64,000 nt of DNA from Misgurnus anguillicaudatus (GCF_027580225.2 NW_027395284.1:3491478-3555477); one strand, 5' to 3'; shown: positions 35,401 through 47,989, counted from the stretch's first letter. The notes: a model not told the origin generated them from the sequence alone. Translations and numbers: made by a program.

Positions 35401-38400
35401 TAGTAGCAGATAAAGTAAAAAGCAAAACATGAATTTTAATATAAAGGAAAATGTTTGTGTAAAACAGAGATTTATATAAATAAGGAATGCTTACAGATTG
35501 GCACTTGGACATCTTAAATGTCTTCGTTGTCCATATAATGAATATAACCGAAGCTAAAAGAGAATCAGGATACCATAATGACAACCGTAGGGAAAAACAA
35601 GCACATTTTTTCTTTAACTAAATTTGCATTTAATTAAGAAACACCTGTACTCGCAACTTAGGCAGCAAAACAGTGCAGAACCTTTAGGTAACATTCTAGT
35701 ATAAAACGTTAGTCCCAAATATAGATAAAAAGAGGTAGAGAGACTGAGCCACCTCAATTGTGGTTCACGTTCCAATTATAAATCATGTAACCCAAATGTT
35801 TTATATAGACAGACGATTTCAGCATGCAAAAGTCAATTGAAAGTCAATAGGAGATTTTTAACTGTATTGTACTTTGACATATACTGTACATGTAATCTTC
35901 AGGGTTCCCACACGTTAGTTAACTTCAAATTCAAGGACCTTTCAAGGACTTTCCAGGTCCAATACCCTCAAATTCAAGGACTAAATGTGGGGACACATTT
36001 CAAGTGAGAGCCAGGTTACATCGTGTTACCTTTTAAGACACATCGTTACAGTTCCCTTTCGAGGGAACTCGCGCTGCGTCACTGCGGTGACACTTTTGGG
36101 ACGCCTCCAGGGTTAAGTGCGTCTGAATGTGTATATCAAATTCAACCAATGGTGAGGCTTAACGACAAAGACAGGGTGACGCGGGAGACACGAAGTATAT
36201 CGCTATCTAAAATATTGCCAAAGATGGCGTTACAGGGACTCAGGAAGTATGGCAAGGGAGACGCAGCGTCTCGTTCCCTTCTCAGGGAACAACAGTTACA
36301 TACGTAACCAGAGACGTTTTCATGTGTCAAACACAACTATGCAAAAAAGCATTTTGGTATGAATCAACATTCGCATACAGAAAATATAAGCATTTATGCG
36401 AACAGTTTAGCACGTGCGCTTAAAAAGTCTAGAATTTTTATATTATTATCCTACACTACAAAGGGAATAATATGGATTTTTTTCCAGAAAACTTGCATAA
36501 AATAGATTCAAGCACTTTCAATGACCTGTATCTATGTATGTATATTTTCAAAAACTTCCCATGGCCTTGAATTTCTCCTCAGATTCACAACTTTCAAGGA
36601 TTTCAAGGACAAGTGGGAACCCTGAATCTTACAACATTAACAGACATAGCACATCATATAAATGTTTGTTAAGCAGTCAGGAACTTAATTGCAACTGGCA
36701 GGCATAAATATTTCACACAGTAGAGTAATAACAAAACAAAAGCTTACCGATGACAGCGAATATGAGTGTGTTGGTGAAGTGTCGGTAAAGGGAAAGCTTG
36801 ACCAAGTTTTTCCTCAGTCGAAGGAGCTTCATAGTCTGGGCCAGGCTTATGAAGATGTGACTGGGTGTTAAGGACTATATCAGTGAACCTGAGCTCATCA
36901 TCTTTCTAACATTCACACACGAGGTATGGCAGACACACCTCACTTAGCAGTTTAAAAAAACAATTAAAAGAAAAAACATGCTTGGTGATAACATGAAGAC
37001 ACAAATAAAACATCTCTAGATAATAATATTTTAATGACCCCCAATGATTGGCACAAAGCCATCATAGAGTCATAACCAACTGACAATTATGTAGATGAGT
37101 TAGTCCCTTACGTATCTTTGATCTGAAGCTTTGTGAAAAAAGAAAATCCTTGGAGTTGCAAGCAGAAAGAGGATAAAAGAGGGGAATTTGATATACCCAT
37201 ATATAGGGCCACTGCACCAAAAACAGAAAGAGAGAGCGATAGAGAGAGGCAAACGAATACACACACACAGCAATGGGAGAAAAAACGTAGGATATCCACC
37301 AGCAGAGGGTAGAGTCGAGAACAGCCAAAGGGATTGCAGCCAGCAACACCAGGTCATCTTCAGCCTGGCAGAACAACATAGGGGGAAGAAACAGGAAAGA
37401 GAAGGACCATCATACACACACAACTATCAATGCTCACATCCGGCAAACCAAAGCCATTTTCCAGAAAGGTATCATGCTATTTGCAAGGTAAACTGCAAGA
37501 GAGTAAAGAAGAAGGGGATATTCACCAAATTTCACCAAACTGAAACCTCAAGATCAGTATATCCTCAAAGATCATTTATAAAATAAACTCATTTTACATT
37601 CATTTCCATCTGTCCTAATGTGGACCATGCAGGCACTCCTGCACCAACAGAACAAAATGAGTACTGCATTAACAGTACATATGGCCTCAATGGACGATGG
37701 ACTTGTGAAAGGATATCCACCACACTATACAAGAATCAATGAGGGCCATAACAATGTCACAAAGCAGTCTGCTTGAACCGCCATGCTCCTGCGAAAGAGA
37801 AATATTAGGCTTCACGTGACATTGGTGCAGCAAGATCAAATCACATTCAATTGGGAATTCTGAGGCAAAGTTGGAGTTTTTTTCACAAGTTTCTATTTAT
37901 AATTTTATTGTGTTGATTTACTCCTTACCGTGTTTACTCTAAGCACACCCTCTATGATAGAAAAGATAAGATAGAGCAGTCCAACTCCCACCACCCTGTG
38001 CAGCAGTGCTCCTAGTCTTGGTCTGCAGCGTACAAGGAGGAGTTATTGTAAATACAAATGTAAAAACAAACTAAATGTTACACACAAAACATACAGTACT
38101 TCATACTCTTAAAATGATTTTGGAAGTTTTACCCTGTTGGTGTTACCAAAATCATAACTAAACACAAACGGTTAAGCTATTTTAATTTATGCATTTAGAA
38201 GATGCTTTCATTCAAAGTGACTTACGGTGCATTACAACGTATACATTTTTATCAGTACTGTATGTGTTCTCTATGTTCGAACCCATTACATCTTTCATTG
38301 CTGTCGCAATGCTGTACCACTGAGCTTTACGGGAGCACATTTGGCATATGGGTGATTCACGCGAAATTAGACTTATGGATGTGTCATGAAACATTTTGAT

Positions 38401-41400
38401 AAAAAAAGTAAATGCAAAGTAAGAGTATCAAAATAAGAAGCATACAGTTACAAAAATCTCTTCATGTACTGTTTTGCACATGATTTCAAATGAAAACAAA
38501 CCAATTTTGTTGTTTTTTCCACATTTAAGGAGAAAATTTTCATTACCGCAACGTGTCCATGACTGGATTTGGGTTCTCTGACATGAAAATATTTATAATT
38601 ATAAAATCTGAAAAATAAAAAGCTTCAGTGCATTACAGTAAAGAAACATGTGGTATTTGGTGATCATTGGTAAATGTAGAGACAAAAATAAGGAATATAA
38701 ATGTGTCCAAGATCAATTTTCTCATCCTCCACAACAATTTTCAATCATTTTTTGGTCTAGAAGCCTAATCTTGGTCTTGTTTTAAAGAAGACAATTTAAG
38801 GTTTTTCACTGAATTGTCTAGACATGAAAATATTAAACAGAAAAAAAATGTTATAGCAGTTTAAATTTTCTTTAATAAATAAAAATAATTCCATAGCACA
38901 TTAATTTTTTAAATAAAATTATAAAAATGTAAATATTTCGAAAAAGAAATAATGTGAAAATGAAGCCATAAGTCTCAAGTAGTTGTGATTCAAATTTCAA
39001 GGTAAAAATCACAAAAAATGAGGTTTGTGTCACTTTTTTGTCGTTTTACCAACAAAGGCCACTAGGTGTCAACGGTTTGCTGCATCCTCTTGCCACAAAT
39101 TAATAAATTACTGTCACTGCATTATTATTACTGTTAAAACGTTTTGAAATATGAAAACTACAATCTTGGAGCCTTCCAATGATATATAGTTTGTCAACAT
39201 TTTTGAAGATTTATAATATGATATTAGAATTATAAATATATAAAATTAATATGCATTCCTATGGGGGAAATGAAAACTACACTCTTAGAGCTTTCCAATG
39301 ATATATAGTTTGTCAAGATTTTTTAGGTTTAGATTAGGGTATTAGTGTTAAAAATATGTAAAATCAAATTGGGCCTACTTGTGGGCCCGTGACATTTTAG
39401 GAACTGAGTCTCACTACGTCATAATTCTCACAAAATGGTGAGGATTTATGAAAACTACACTCTTAGAGCTTTCCAATGATATATAGTTTGTTGTGATAGA
39501 TTAAAATGTACATCAAAAATATTGAAGTTAACTCAGGTGTCCCGTATATGGGACGGCAAAAGTTAAAGGTTTAAGCCCTCAAGGAACTAACATTTTTAAA
39601 AAAATGTTGGAAGGGACATAACTGACTGTGAGACTCAAGATGGCTACCAGGTAAGCAGTTCTTATTTTTTCTCTCCAGATAAAAATTGAAATTTTGTTTG
39701 TCATAGTACCTAGACAACTTTTTAGTTCTCATTACCGAAACATGAGTTTGTAAATGCATATATTTATATGTAATATCATGTTGCGGTAATGATAATTTTT
39801 TATAATGATAATCTAAAGAATGTAAATAATTCTATAGGAAATATTTTTAAATCCTCAAAAATAATGGTAAGTTCAGATCTTAATCTTATATGTGCAAAAA
39901 AAAAAATTGGCTTCAAGGGCTTTTTAAAAATTCTGATGCTGGACACCTTCTAAATCTGGATTTTGTGAGAATCACCCATATGCTATCTCCCCTAACATGG
40001 TAAAAGGTTTCCTACTCAAAATCAGAGTAAAAACACGCCTCCATATAACAGCTTAATCTATAATATGGTTCATTAATGTCTTTCCAAGTATGAAGCAACT
40101 ACTTCTAGATATAAATAACTTACTTGACTATGCCGTATCCAAGGCTAGCGATGATAACAAGCACTCGTGCCAGGGTTCTTTTTACAGCTGAAAGCACCTC
40201 AGCGAAAACCACAGCACCCTGAACTGTACACAAACAATAACACACAATAATGATTACATTAGCTGTAGCAATCCTAGCAAAATATATCAGGCCCCATTAA
40301 AGAACAGGCATCAGGGGCATCAAAGATAAGCACCCACAGCTCACACACAATGGACTTTTTTACACAACTGTGTTTGCTTTATCTCTTTTTCTTCTTATAT
40401 AATATATAACAATTTCAAATCCATATCTTACATCTTTGTTTGTCTTAGTTCAGACTCGCGTTTAGTGTTTGCTTTGTTTATTTACCAGGAAAAAGAAATG
40501 AATAACTTGTTGATAAACCGGTTTTAAAAAGAATGGCATCTATTTTATTGAAAGCCTTGTGTCACCTGATTGGCCATCATAACGTATACTCTGAAACTCA
40601 GCGTAGTATACGGCCTTCTCCAGCATGCCAAGGAAAATCACTCCACCAATCCAGAACTGGATCCGCAGCAGGTCTCTCCAGAAACAAGCCGAGAGCGCCA
40701 GCCAAAGCACGCCCATAAGCACATAGATGATGCACATCACCATGTAAAACTGACAACAGCCATTGAAATACACAGTGAGAAGGAAGTTTTTGTAAATGAA
40801 AGAAATCCATACAATACTCAAGACACAGATGTGCAACTTATTGCAAATTAAACTTTTACAATAACTTATGAAACAATCCAAACCAGCCACAACGTAACAA
40901 TTTTTGCAGCAAATAATTTGTCTTATGTAAAACCATTTCTTGGGGTGAAGCAGTTACACTGATTCAGAATATATATGACTCAGTCTGTAAAAAACCTCTC
41001 AATCATAGTCTCAATCAGCTCCCTAGATCCAGAGGCTGACATTTTTTGGGAATCCCTCGGGTCACAGGAATATTGCGGGATGTTTTTTCGTGGGATTGGG
41101 ACGGGACGGGATTTTTTTTTGTGGGAGTGGGACGGGAGAGGTTTGAAAATCCACTCCCGTGTCACCCTCTACTCCAGGGGTTGTGAATCCAATAAATAAA
41201 TCCAATAAATTTGGGGGAAAATTGCATACAAATATAAAAAAGATTGCGGTCCCTTCCTGTTTAGCAAACTGTGTTTAAAACATACGTTTCTCTTTTCAAA
41301 AGTTCTGTCATGTTTCATGAAGTTTATCAAGTTGGCTTGCATGATTTTAGTTGGAGAGCATGAGAAAAGGTCACATGATTTCCGGTAAGCAGGGTTCCCA

Positions 41401-44400
41401 CACCTTAGTTAACTTCAAATTCAAGGACCTTTCAAGGACTTTCCAGTAGGGATGCTCCGATCGATCGGCCGCCGATCGGTATCGGCCGATAATGGCATTA
41501 AATGACTCGATCGGTGCTCGCTAAATCTGCCGATCTCATAAACCGATCTTTCTGTTTACTTTTGTAATCAAAAGGATCCTGAATGTGGCTGCAATTAAAG
41601 ACATTTTTTACGTACCCGTTAAACAACCCGTTGCTCATGTGCGGCGTGCAGATTTGTATGTCTTTGCCTTTACAGAGATATGCGTATTTTCTATGAGGAC
41701 GCGCTCCGGTCAACAGCGCGAGGCGTCTTCACATCCCCATCAAACAGCGTATACAACACATATCTATCATGGACAATTGCATCCTCATGCCAAAAGTGTA
41801 TTATTTGCATGTGTTTTAAAGTTTTGAGCGTTTAAACTTTTATTTTCCTTACAGCTGCTTGTCTGCGTTCAGCCGCCACCCACACACACAGCAGTGCACG
41901 TGAACAGAGCGATCTCTCTCTCACGTCTTAAAGCTGCAGTAACCTAATTCATCTCTCAATAAAATCACTCTTTGCTCTTGACTAACTTTTATTCTTCATA
42001 TGAATGCGTGTATATTTAATTAATACAGTAAAAAACTGTGAAGTGTTTAATTTCAGTACTTTTAGGAGACATAAGCCTTTTTAAAGCCATATTAAATTTC
42101 TCTATGCAGAATAAATATTTGTTGTGCTTATTTATTTGAGTCTCTATTAAAACAATAATATACCTAATTACTGCAAGTAATATAACTAAGGCAATATCCG
42201 TGGTATTATTTTATCTAGAAAAAATGTAACAGTCATCAAAGAGCTTGCATATCAGCTTTAAAGAAATCGGAATCGGTATCGGCCGATCACGAAGTTTACA
42301 AATCGGTGATCGGTATCGGCTGCAAAAATCCTGATCGGAGCATCCCTACTTTCCAGGTTCAATACCCTCAAAATCAAGGACTAAATTTGGGGACATATTT
42401 TAGGTGAGAGCAAGGTTACATCGTGTTACCTTTTAAGATATATTGTTACAGTTCCCTTTCGACTCGCACTGCGTCACTGTGGTCACACTTTGGGGACGCT
42501 TCCATGGATAAGTATGTCTGAATGTGTATATCAAATTCAACCAATGGTGAGGCTTAACGACAAAGACAGGGTGACGCGGGAGCCAGGAAGTATATCGCTA
42601 TCTGAAATATTGCCAAAGATGGCGTTACGGGGACGCAGGAAGTATGCCAAGGGAGACGCAGCGTCACGTTCCCTTCTCAGGGAACAACAGTTACATACGT
42701 AACCCGAGACGTTTTCATGTGTCAAACACAACTATGCAAAAAAGCATTTTGGTATGAATCAACATTCGCATACAGAAGATATAAGCATTTAAAGCGACGG
42801 TTTAGCACATGTGCTTAAAAAGTCTAGAATTTTACTACTAAACTACACAAGAAATAATATGGATTTTTTTTCCCAAAAACTTCATGCATAAAATAGATTT
42901 ACACACTTTAAATGACCTGTGTCTATGCATGTATGTTTTCAAAAACTTCCCAGGGCCTTGAATTATTTCCCTCAGATTCACAAACTTTCAAGGATTTCAA
43001 GGACCCGTGGGAACCCTGGGTAAGGGAACGTAGGGACCATCGATGCTCAATGTTTTTTTTATTTGAATTGTTGGAATTTTTAGGGAACGAATGTTTCAAT
43101 ACACTGGAAAGATTTGCGATTGAGATTAAAATGGCCGACTACTCACCAAGGGAGCTGATTGAGATGCAACCCACAATCGTATTGTGATTTACTCTTTTCT
43201 GCATAAAATCTTAATGTAATGTAGTAATCCCAATGTGCTGATATAATATTGACTGAGTAAGACCATGTCAAAGATTAAAATTAAAGTGAAAATAAGTGAA
43301 ATCAAACTTTGATGCTCCTAATCTCATAATAAGGTTGTTAGATTTTAGCCTGGATTTTTACAGACATGGTCACATATTTGATGTGCAATGTTCAGTGACA
43401 CAGTGTAGGGTCAACAGATCAGCACAAAATCAACAGATTAATAAAAGCTATTGTCTTGTTACTCATCATTATAAGATTTTCTTCAATATAATAATAATAA
43501 TAATAATAAAACAAGTAAGCAAAAAAACAAAGTGGACTTACAATCATCGACGGCCACTCAGATGCTGAGATGTACTCATAGGGGCCAACCATCCTGACCT
43601 TCACTGTGATTTGAGAAATATAAAAGACAACAAACTGTAAAGGTGAGCTCTTAACCAGAGGCACAGTAAGAGTTCATACCGATAGTCAAATCTGGCTCTG
43701 CAAAAAGTACTACTGCCTTTAAAGTAAGTCCAATCACAATCTTACACTGTATGCTCCATTTAGAGTCTGTGGCAGGTGAAACTTCCTCAATGTAGATGAT
43801 GAACATATAAGGACTGTCCTCCCAGGTCCGTGCCACCGTGCTTTCGGTTTTCTGCACCTAACATGACAAAAAAGTACTGTAAATAAAAGCATATAAAATG
43901 TATTTGTGAAGCGTGATTTTGTTCTATAATACTCACCGGTGTAACTTGTGATAAAGAATCAGTCTTTACTTCAGTGGTCTGTGGATTTGCAGCAGCCAGA
44001 TTCTGCTAACATTGGAAAAAGTCATATAAAACGATGTTGTATGTAATATTACATGCTATAGCAGGATTGCTACCCGTTGACAAATTCTCACAAATGCATA
44101 ATATATATTGTCAAACATGGTATCTACCCAGCCGTACCCTAATGGTGTGTGTGTGTGTGCACTTAAAGCGAAGCGAATATGCGCATCATGTTACTCGCTA
44201 TAGATTCCTCGATCATTTAAATTTTCTGATACAACCGGACATGTCAAACCGGATAGGTCAACAAGCTCTTCGCTGATTGGCTTGCGTGATAAAGGGGCAT
44301 GAGAATATCACGCCCAAGTTTAAATTTTAACTTGAGGCAAGAATTTTAGTATTAAGCAATCACGTTGGCCAATTGAGGCGCCCTCTTTACATTGACTTTG

Positions 44401-46363
44401 TATGTAATCTACTCACGCAAGTAATAAATTCACTTTTGGTATACACACACCTTAAGTGTAAAATCATTTGAAATGTTGTGAAACTAACATCTTTATTTTC
44501 TTCTTTCTTTTCATCCTCTCTCTTTCGTCTGCCGCCTGCTTCTGGGGTTGCCTAAAACCACAACAAAAAGGGATAATCAGAAATTGCATGTGTTTATTTA
44601 ACCTATTTCAGAAGTTATATCCTCCCCTTGTTGTTTCTAAGCAACTGACAAAAAAGATCAAGTACCAATAATCTACTGGTTAAACCAGACAATCAAATTA
44701 ACAATGACATGGTTAAGTACTGGTTATTCAGGTGAGCATAAAAAACCTGCTTGTCAAAGCCTTTCAAACACACTGTATCAGCTATTAGGATAATACAAAA
44801 TATGACGTAATTCAAAAAAAGAATGATCAACAATGACAGATCCAAAGCATACATGAAGGTTAAAGTGTAGTTTATCTTACCTGTTCTAGCGGAGTCAACT
44901 TTTTTGGAGTATCAAGATTTTTAACTTCAAGCTGTGGTGTCCAAACAAAAAACAAGAACAAACATTAAAAAGGGGACTTTTTACAAGACTTTGTGTCCCC
45001 AAAATACCTATGTGAAGTTCAAGCTCAAAATACCATATAGATAATTTATCATAGTATGTTCAAATTGCCACCTTGTAGGTGTGAGCAAAAATGTGCCGTT
45101 TTTGGGTTTGTCTTTTAAAATGCAAATGAGCCGATCTCTGCATTAAATGGCAGTGTCGTGGTTGGATAGTGCAGATTAAGGGGCGGTATTATCCCTTTCT
45201 GACATCACAAAAGGGGCCAATTTCATATGACACATGCTTGCAGAGAATGGTTTACCAAAACTTAGTTACTGGGTTGTCCTTTTTCACATTTTCTATGTTG
45301 ATAGAAACACTGTGGACCCAATTATAGCACTTAAACATGGAAAAAAATCATATTTTTATGTCTCCTTTAAAAAACAGATCATTACTATTTATGTAAATAA
45401 TACTGTAAGTATTAAATCAAAGTATCTTTCATGGGTTGCAGTCAAAGTCTGCTCTGACTTAAAGGGACACTTTAAGGTCGTGCATCATTTCCTCAGTTTC
45501 CCCTGCGACAGGAGAAATACAGATTTTAGTGTTACACTTCCTTCTTTCAATGATGTAACAATCATCATTTTGCATTATTGAAAGAAGGAAGTCCAATATC
45601 TTTGTTGAGGTGGTGAGACACCCCTATTCTCTGTCAAATAGGCACCAAATTCGAAATGTGGGTGAAATGCTCCTTAAACTAAACAAATAAGAACTTGATA
45701 GCTCCAGCTAACCGAGACATTCATAGTGCCATCCCAGTTGTATGACTTCCTTTTATAAGTTGAACACAAAATAGTACATATATATTAAGACAGTCATGGA
45801 GTCGCTAGATTACCTTTATGATGAACATATGTACTTTTTGGAGCTTTGTCATTTTCATCCTGTATAACAGTATGGCATTTGAATATAAAATCATTTGTTT
45901 GTGTTCAACTAAAGAAAGTCTTGTATGTCTGGGATGGTATAAGGGGGAGTAAATTATGAAAGGATTTTCATTTTCATCATAACTTCCCATTATTACAACA
46001 TGTAAACCACTTATAGTAAAGATACATTACCACATTTCCTATCATGGGATCTTTGCACTGTATTGTAGAATACATGTGGGATATGTAGAAGCCAGTGCCT
46101 CCTTCTCGCAGTACTTGTGTCTTGTCAAAATAATTTACTGCCATTTGAGTCTGTACGAAGGAGCAGAAAATAATGAACATTAATATGTTGTTAATGAATA
46201 TTAATAGCTTGTTTAGATGATAAACAGCTGCAGACATTTACATTAAACTGTATGATAAGCAGAAGACTTACATCTAGTCCAAACACTTCATCGTGACAAG
46301 GGGAACTTCGCAAATACCACGATATTTTCAGATCTACAGGGGTGCTGCACTTTTCACTAAGCC
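32424..46363 (-). CDS. tmem87a: TMEM87A-like multipass membrane protein, 5' end missing
   Basis: TMEM87 proteins have a luminal GOLD-like domain and seven membrane helices. The family is linked to Golgi pH/trafficking and mechanosensitive currents (GolpHCat/Elkin1). Nineteen exons read in consistent phase, 5' to 3': 46272-46363, 46031-46150, 44881-44931, 44489-44551, 43937-44005, 43746-43857, 43542-43603, 40566-40749, 40124-40223, 37929-38022, 37296-37364, 36748-36856, 35495-35553, 35294-35397, 35129-35202, 34816-34877, 34625-34677, 32900-32930, 32424-32465. They give about 515 residues against about 555 in human TMEM87A. Family landmarks: [79 protein letters not shown]. The [15 protein letters not shown] and LCWWIFISL segments look more like TMEM87A than TMEM87B. 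The signal peptide exon is missing, presumably in the N gap. One intron is of AT-AC type. Confidence 0.88.
33458..34577. mobile_element. Tc1/mariner-type non-autonomous element in a tmem87a intron
   Basis: Ends CAGTACTGTGCAAAAGTCTT and AAGACTTTTGCACAGTACTG are near-perfect inverted repeats flanked by TA on both sides (33456-33457, 34578-34579). A second repeat with ends GTTTACATGCAC and GTGCATGTAAAC (33815-34403) sits inside it. No intact transposase. Confidence 0.8.
33815..34403. mobile_element. TIR repeat nested in the Tc1-type element
   Basis: Inverted ends GTTTACATGCACAGAATAAG and its approximate complement near 34380-34403; GCCGGTTAAGGTGTTTACATG-like words recur inside. It occupies about half of its host element. 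Confidence 0.6.
35900..36624. mobile_element. TIR repeat family F, copy 1 (uninterrupted site)
   Basis: Ends CAGGGTTCCCACACGTTAG and GTGGGAACCCTG. Contains an internal piece with GTTCCCTTTCGAGGGAAC and GGGAACAACAGTTACATACG. CTTTCCAG occurs once at 35949-35956, the site duplicated around the hAT insertion in copy 2. Confidence 0.8.
36857..37295 (-). other. tmem87a: U12-type AT-AC intron of tmem87a
   Basis: On the gene strand the intron begins ATATCCTACG and ends TCCTTAACACCCAGTCAC. The branch motif TCCTTAAC at 36867-36874 is a perfect U12 consensus and lies 11-12 bases from the AC end. Using these sites gives LCWW joined to [10 protein letters not shown], the family sequence. No GT-AG pair gives that frame. 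Confidence 0.88.
38180..38340 (-). repeat. tRNA-SINE-related repeat (minus strand)
   Basis: Read on the minus strand it has a CAGTGGTACAGCATTGCGAC tRNA-like segment and GGGTTCGAAC, a B-box-like word. The plus strand starts with ATGCATTTAGAAGATGCTTT, the complement of the usual SINE tail. Confidence 0.55.
38350..39977. mobile_element. Long TIR repeat L, full-length copy (1.6 kb)
   Basis: Inverted ends GGGTGATTCACGCG and TGTGAGAATCACCC. The internal block 38760-39590 is absent from the copy at 14715-15451. Within that block a 40- to 45-base unit (GAAAACTACACTCTTAGAGC...) occurs three times, at 39152-39196, 39270-39316 and 39449-39490. No transposase frame seen. Confidence 0.7.
41390..43018. 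mobile_element. TIR repeat family F, copy 2, interrupted
   Basis: Same ends as copy 1 (CAGGGTTCCC and GGGAACCCTG). A 902-bp hAT element plus an 8-bp duplication breaks it at CTTTCCAG. Confidence 0.85.
41447..42348. mobile_element. 902-bp hAT element with exact TSD CTTTCCAG
   Basis: Perfect 16-base inverted ends TAGGGATGCTCCGATC and GATCGGAGCATCCCTA, flanked by CTTTCCAG at 41439-41446 and 42349-42356. Subterminal CGATCGGTATCGGCCGAT-type words are repeated at both ends. No long transposase frame, so non-autonomous. Confidence 0.93.
43491..43511. repeat. AAT microsatellite
   Basis: Short run of AAT triplets in a tmem87a intron. Confidence 0.8.
44965..45370. mobile_element. MITE family B, copy 3 (inverted)
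   Basis: Reverse complement of 17708-18209, from TTAAAAAGGGGAC to TCTCCTTTAA. Lies in a tmem87a intron, less than 100 bp from a family C element. Confidence 0.7.
45459..45677. mobile_element. MITE family C, copy 2
   Basis: Starts TTAAAGGGACAC and ends CTCCTTAA, with the internal hairpin CTTCCTTCTTTCAATGATG/CATTATTGAAAGAAGGAAG. It is inverted relative to the copy at 2415. Confidence 0.65.
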
Positions 46364-46432
46364 CTAAAAAGGCAGACAAGGCATGACATACCCAGCAATA
46401 CAACAAACTTTATCATTAAAAATGTCTAACCA

Positions 46433-47400
46433 GTGTTTCCCATACATAGGCTCTATTTGGGCGGTGCGCCCAGGTAAATTGCGACCCGCCCAGGTAAAAA
46501 AAAAAATCACTTTACGAATTTCCGTATTTTCTGAACTCGACTGGATGACCCGTGTTTTGGAGAGAGCGAGAGAGAGAGAGAGAGAGAGAGAGCGCGCGAG
46601 AGAGAGATAGAAAGGTGGGGGCCAGGTGACCGTGAAGATGATGCACGCGTCATAAACTCATCATCCAGCGCGGCAAACTGGATCAACTGCAGCACATACT
46701 GAGGTAACTGAGCAGCCAGGGAACTACACTGCGACCAAAATGGTCGCATATGCTTATGTGCATATGTGTTTATAGCATCCAAGTTGGCTTCATTTTGTGT
46801 GCAAGCACGTTGTGTCTCTCCCGTTGAGTGTCCGTTCACGTGCTCTCTGTTTCTCAATGAATTGGGTGCGACGCGAAGCAACCTCAGTGTCACATTGTAT
46901 CCTTTCATGTTTCTGAACTTGAGCAGAGTTTTACCATTAGAGGTCTTTCTTCACTGAGGACGCGGGACCCGTACGGTTCCGGGTTTATCTTTTAAATGGT
47001 CAGTCGGGTCCGGGTCGGTCCTAGTTCATTAATTCGGGTCCCAAGTCTGATTAATATTGTGTGTAAAACCCGAGTCGATCGGAGAACGGCCGTTTGCGCA
47101 AAGCTCGAGTGCTGTTTCAGCGTGCCTCCGGTTTCTTTGGCGATAACAGCTGGCTCTTGTCACGACCACGCGCCGCTTCATTTTTTCTTTATCCCATTTT
47201 TTTATAATCTTACAATTAATAGACCATATCTTTACTAAAATCTAAACAGTTTGCACAGAGATTGTAGCAAAAAGCAGTGCTAATACTGAATGAGCAAAGC
47301 TCTAGCTGACTCAGGATATAAAAAACGCAAAGCTGTAATGTAAAGTCTGTCATCGGGACAGCAAGTAGACTTTTAAATCTGAAATAATGAGTGGATTAAG
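46433..47400. mobile_element. hAT-like element, one end visible
   Basis: Starts CAGTGTTTCCCATACATAGG, a hAT-type terminus, and contains a GA microsatellite at 46557-46610. A region rich in GGGTCCGGGTCGG words (46960-47080) recalls the element at 7412-7663. The other end was not found; the right boundary is approximate. Confidence 0.4.
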
Positions 47401-47604
47401 CTTTTTTAATCGGCAAAAGAGAAATAGAAAGCAGAAGCAGTAAAAGTGCCTAACTAATAGAAATTATTAACATTATAACATCAGTCACATTTATAATCTA
47501 TAGATCTGCACTGTCTATTAATATACTGTACATAGTATTGTATATAATTGAGTTTGATAAAAGGGGTCATCAAATTGCTTCATATATCAGTGCAAAAACA
47601 TAAA

Positions 47605-47842
47605 GGGGCGGTTTCCCGGACAGGGATTAGACTAGTCCTAGACTAAAATAAATGTAAGAGCTGTCCAAACTGAAAACATCTTGCGCTGACATATCTTAAA
47701 ATACATCAGTGCCCTATGTTTTAGCTCAAAATGCACACAAGTAATGTTTTAGTAAGGCAAGTTTGTTAAAACTAGTTATATTTTTTAATTAAAGTAAGGC
47801 CTAGTCCTGGTTTAAGCTAATCCCTGTCTGGGAAGCCGCCCC
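47605..47842. mobile_element. MITE family E, copy 1
   Basis: Ends GGGGCGGTTTCCCGGACAGG and CCTGTCTGGGAAGCCGCCCC are inverted repeats. Also contains GGATTAGACTAGTCCTAGAC. A second copy is at 49824-50038. Confidence 0.8.
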
Positions 47843-47989
47843 ATAGTGTTTTCGTGGTGCTTTAACAAACAGTGTCAGCTTTGTTTATGGCAAAGAAAGT
47901 TTGGGGTGGTTAGATTAATGAACTATAATGTGAAATTAATATTAATGTTTAATAAATCAAAGTATTGTGTTGTGTCACACATTATTAGT

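Noticed and set aside
36023..36307. Open frame with near-identical counterpart at 42490-42702
   Set aside because: Both are inside TIR repeat family F. Conservation is due to the repeat, and neither has coding composition or transcripts implied.
36748..36835. GT-AG acceptor CCCAG before ACTATGAAG as the exon start in tmem87a
   Set aside because: It would drop the conserved residues IFISLAQ and leave no compatible donor; the AT-AC borders restore the family sequence and phase.
40124..40218. Acceptor TTCAG before GGTGCTG in tmem87a
   Set aside because: It breaks the reading frame with the upstream exon; the acceptor five bases earlier (TACAG) gives [10 protein letters not shown] in frame, as in the family.
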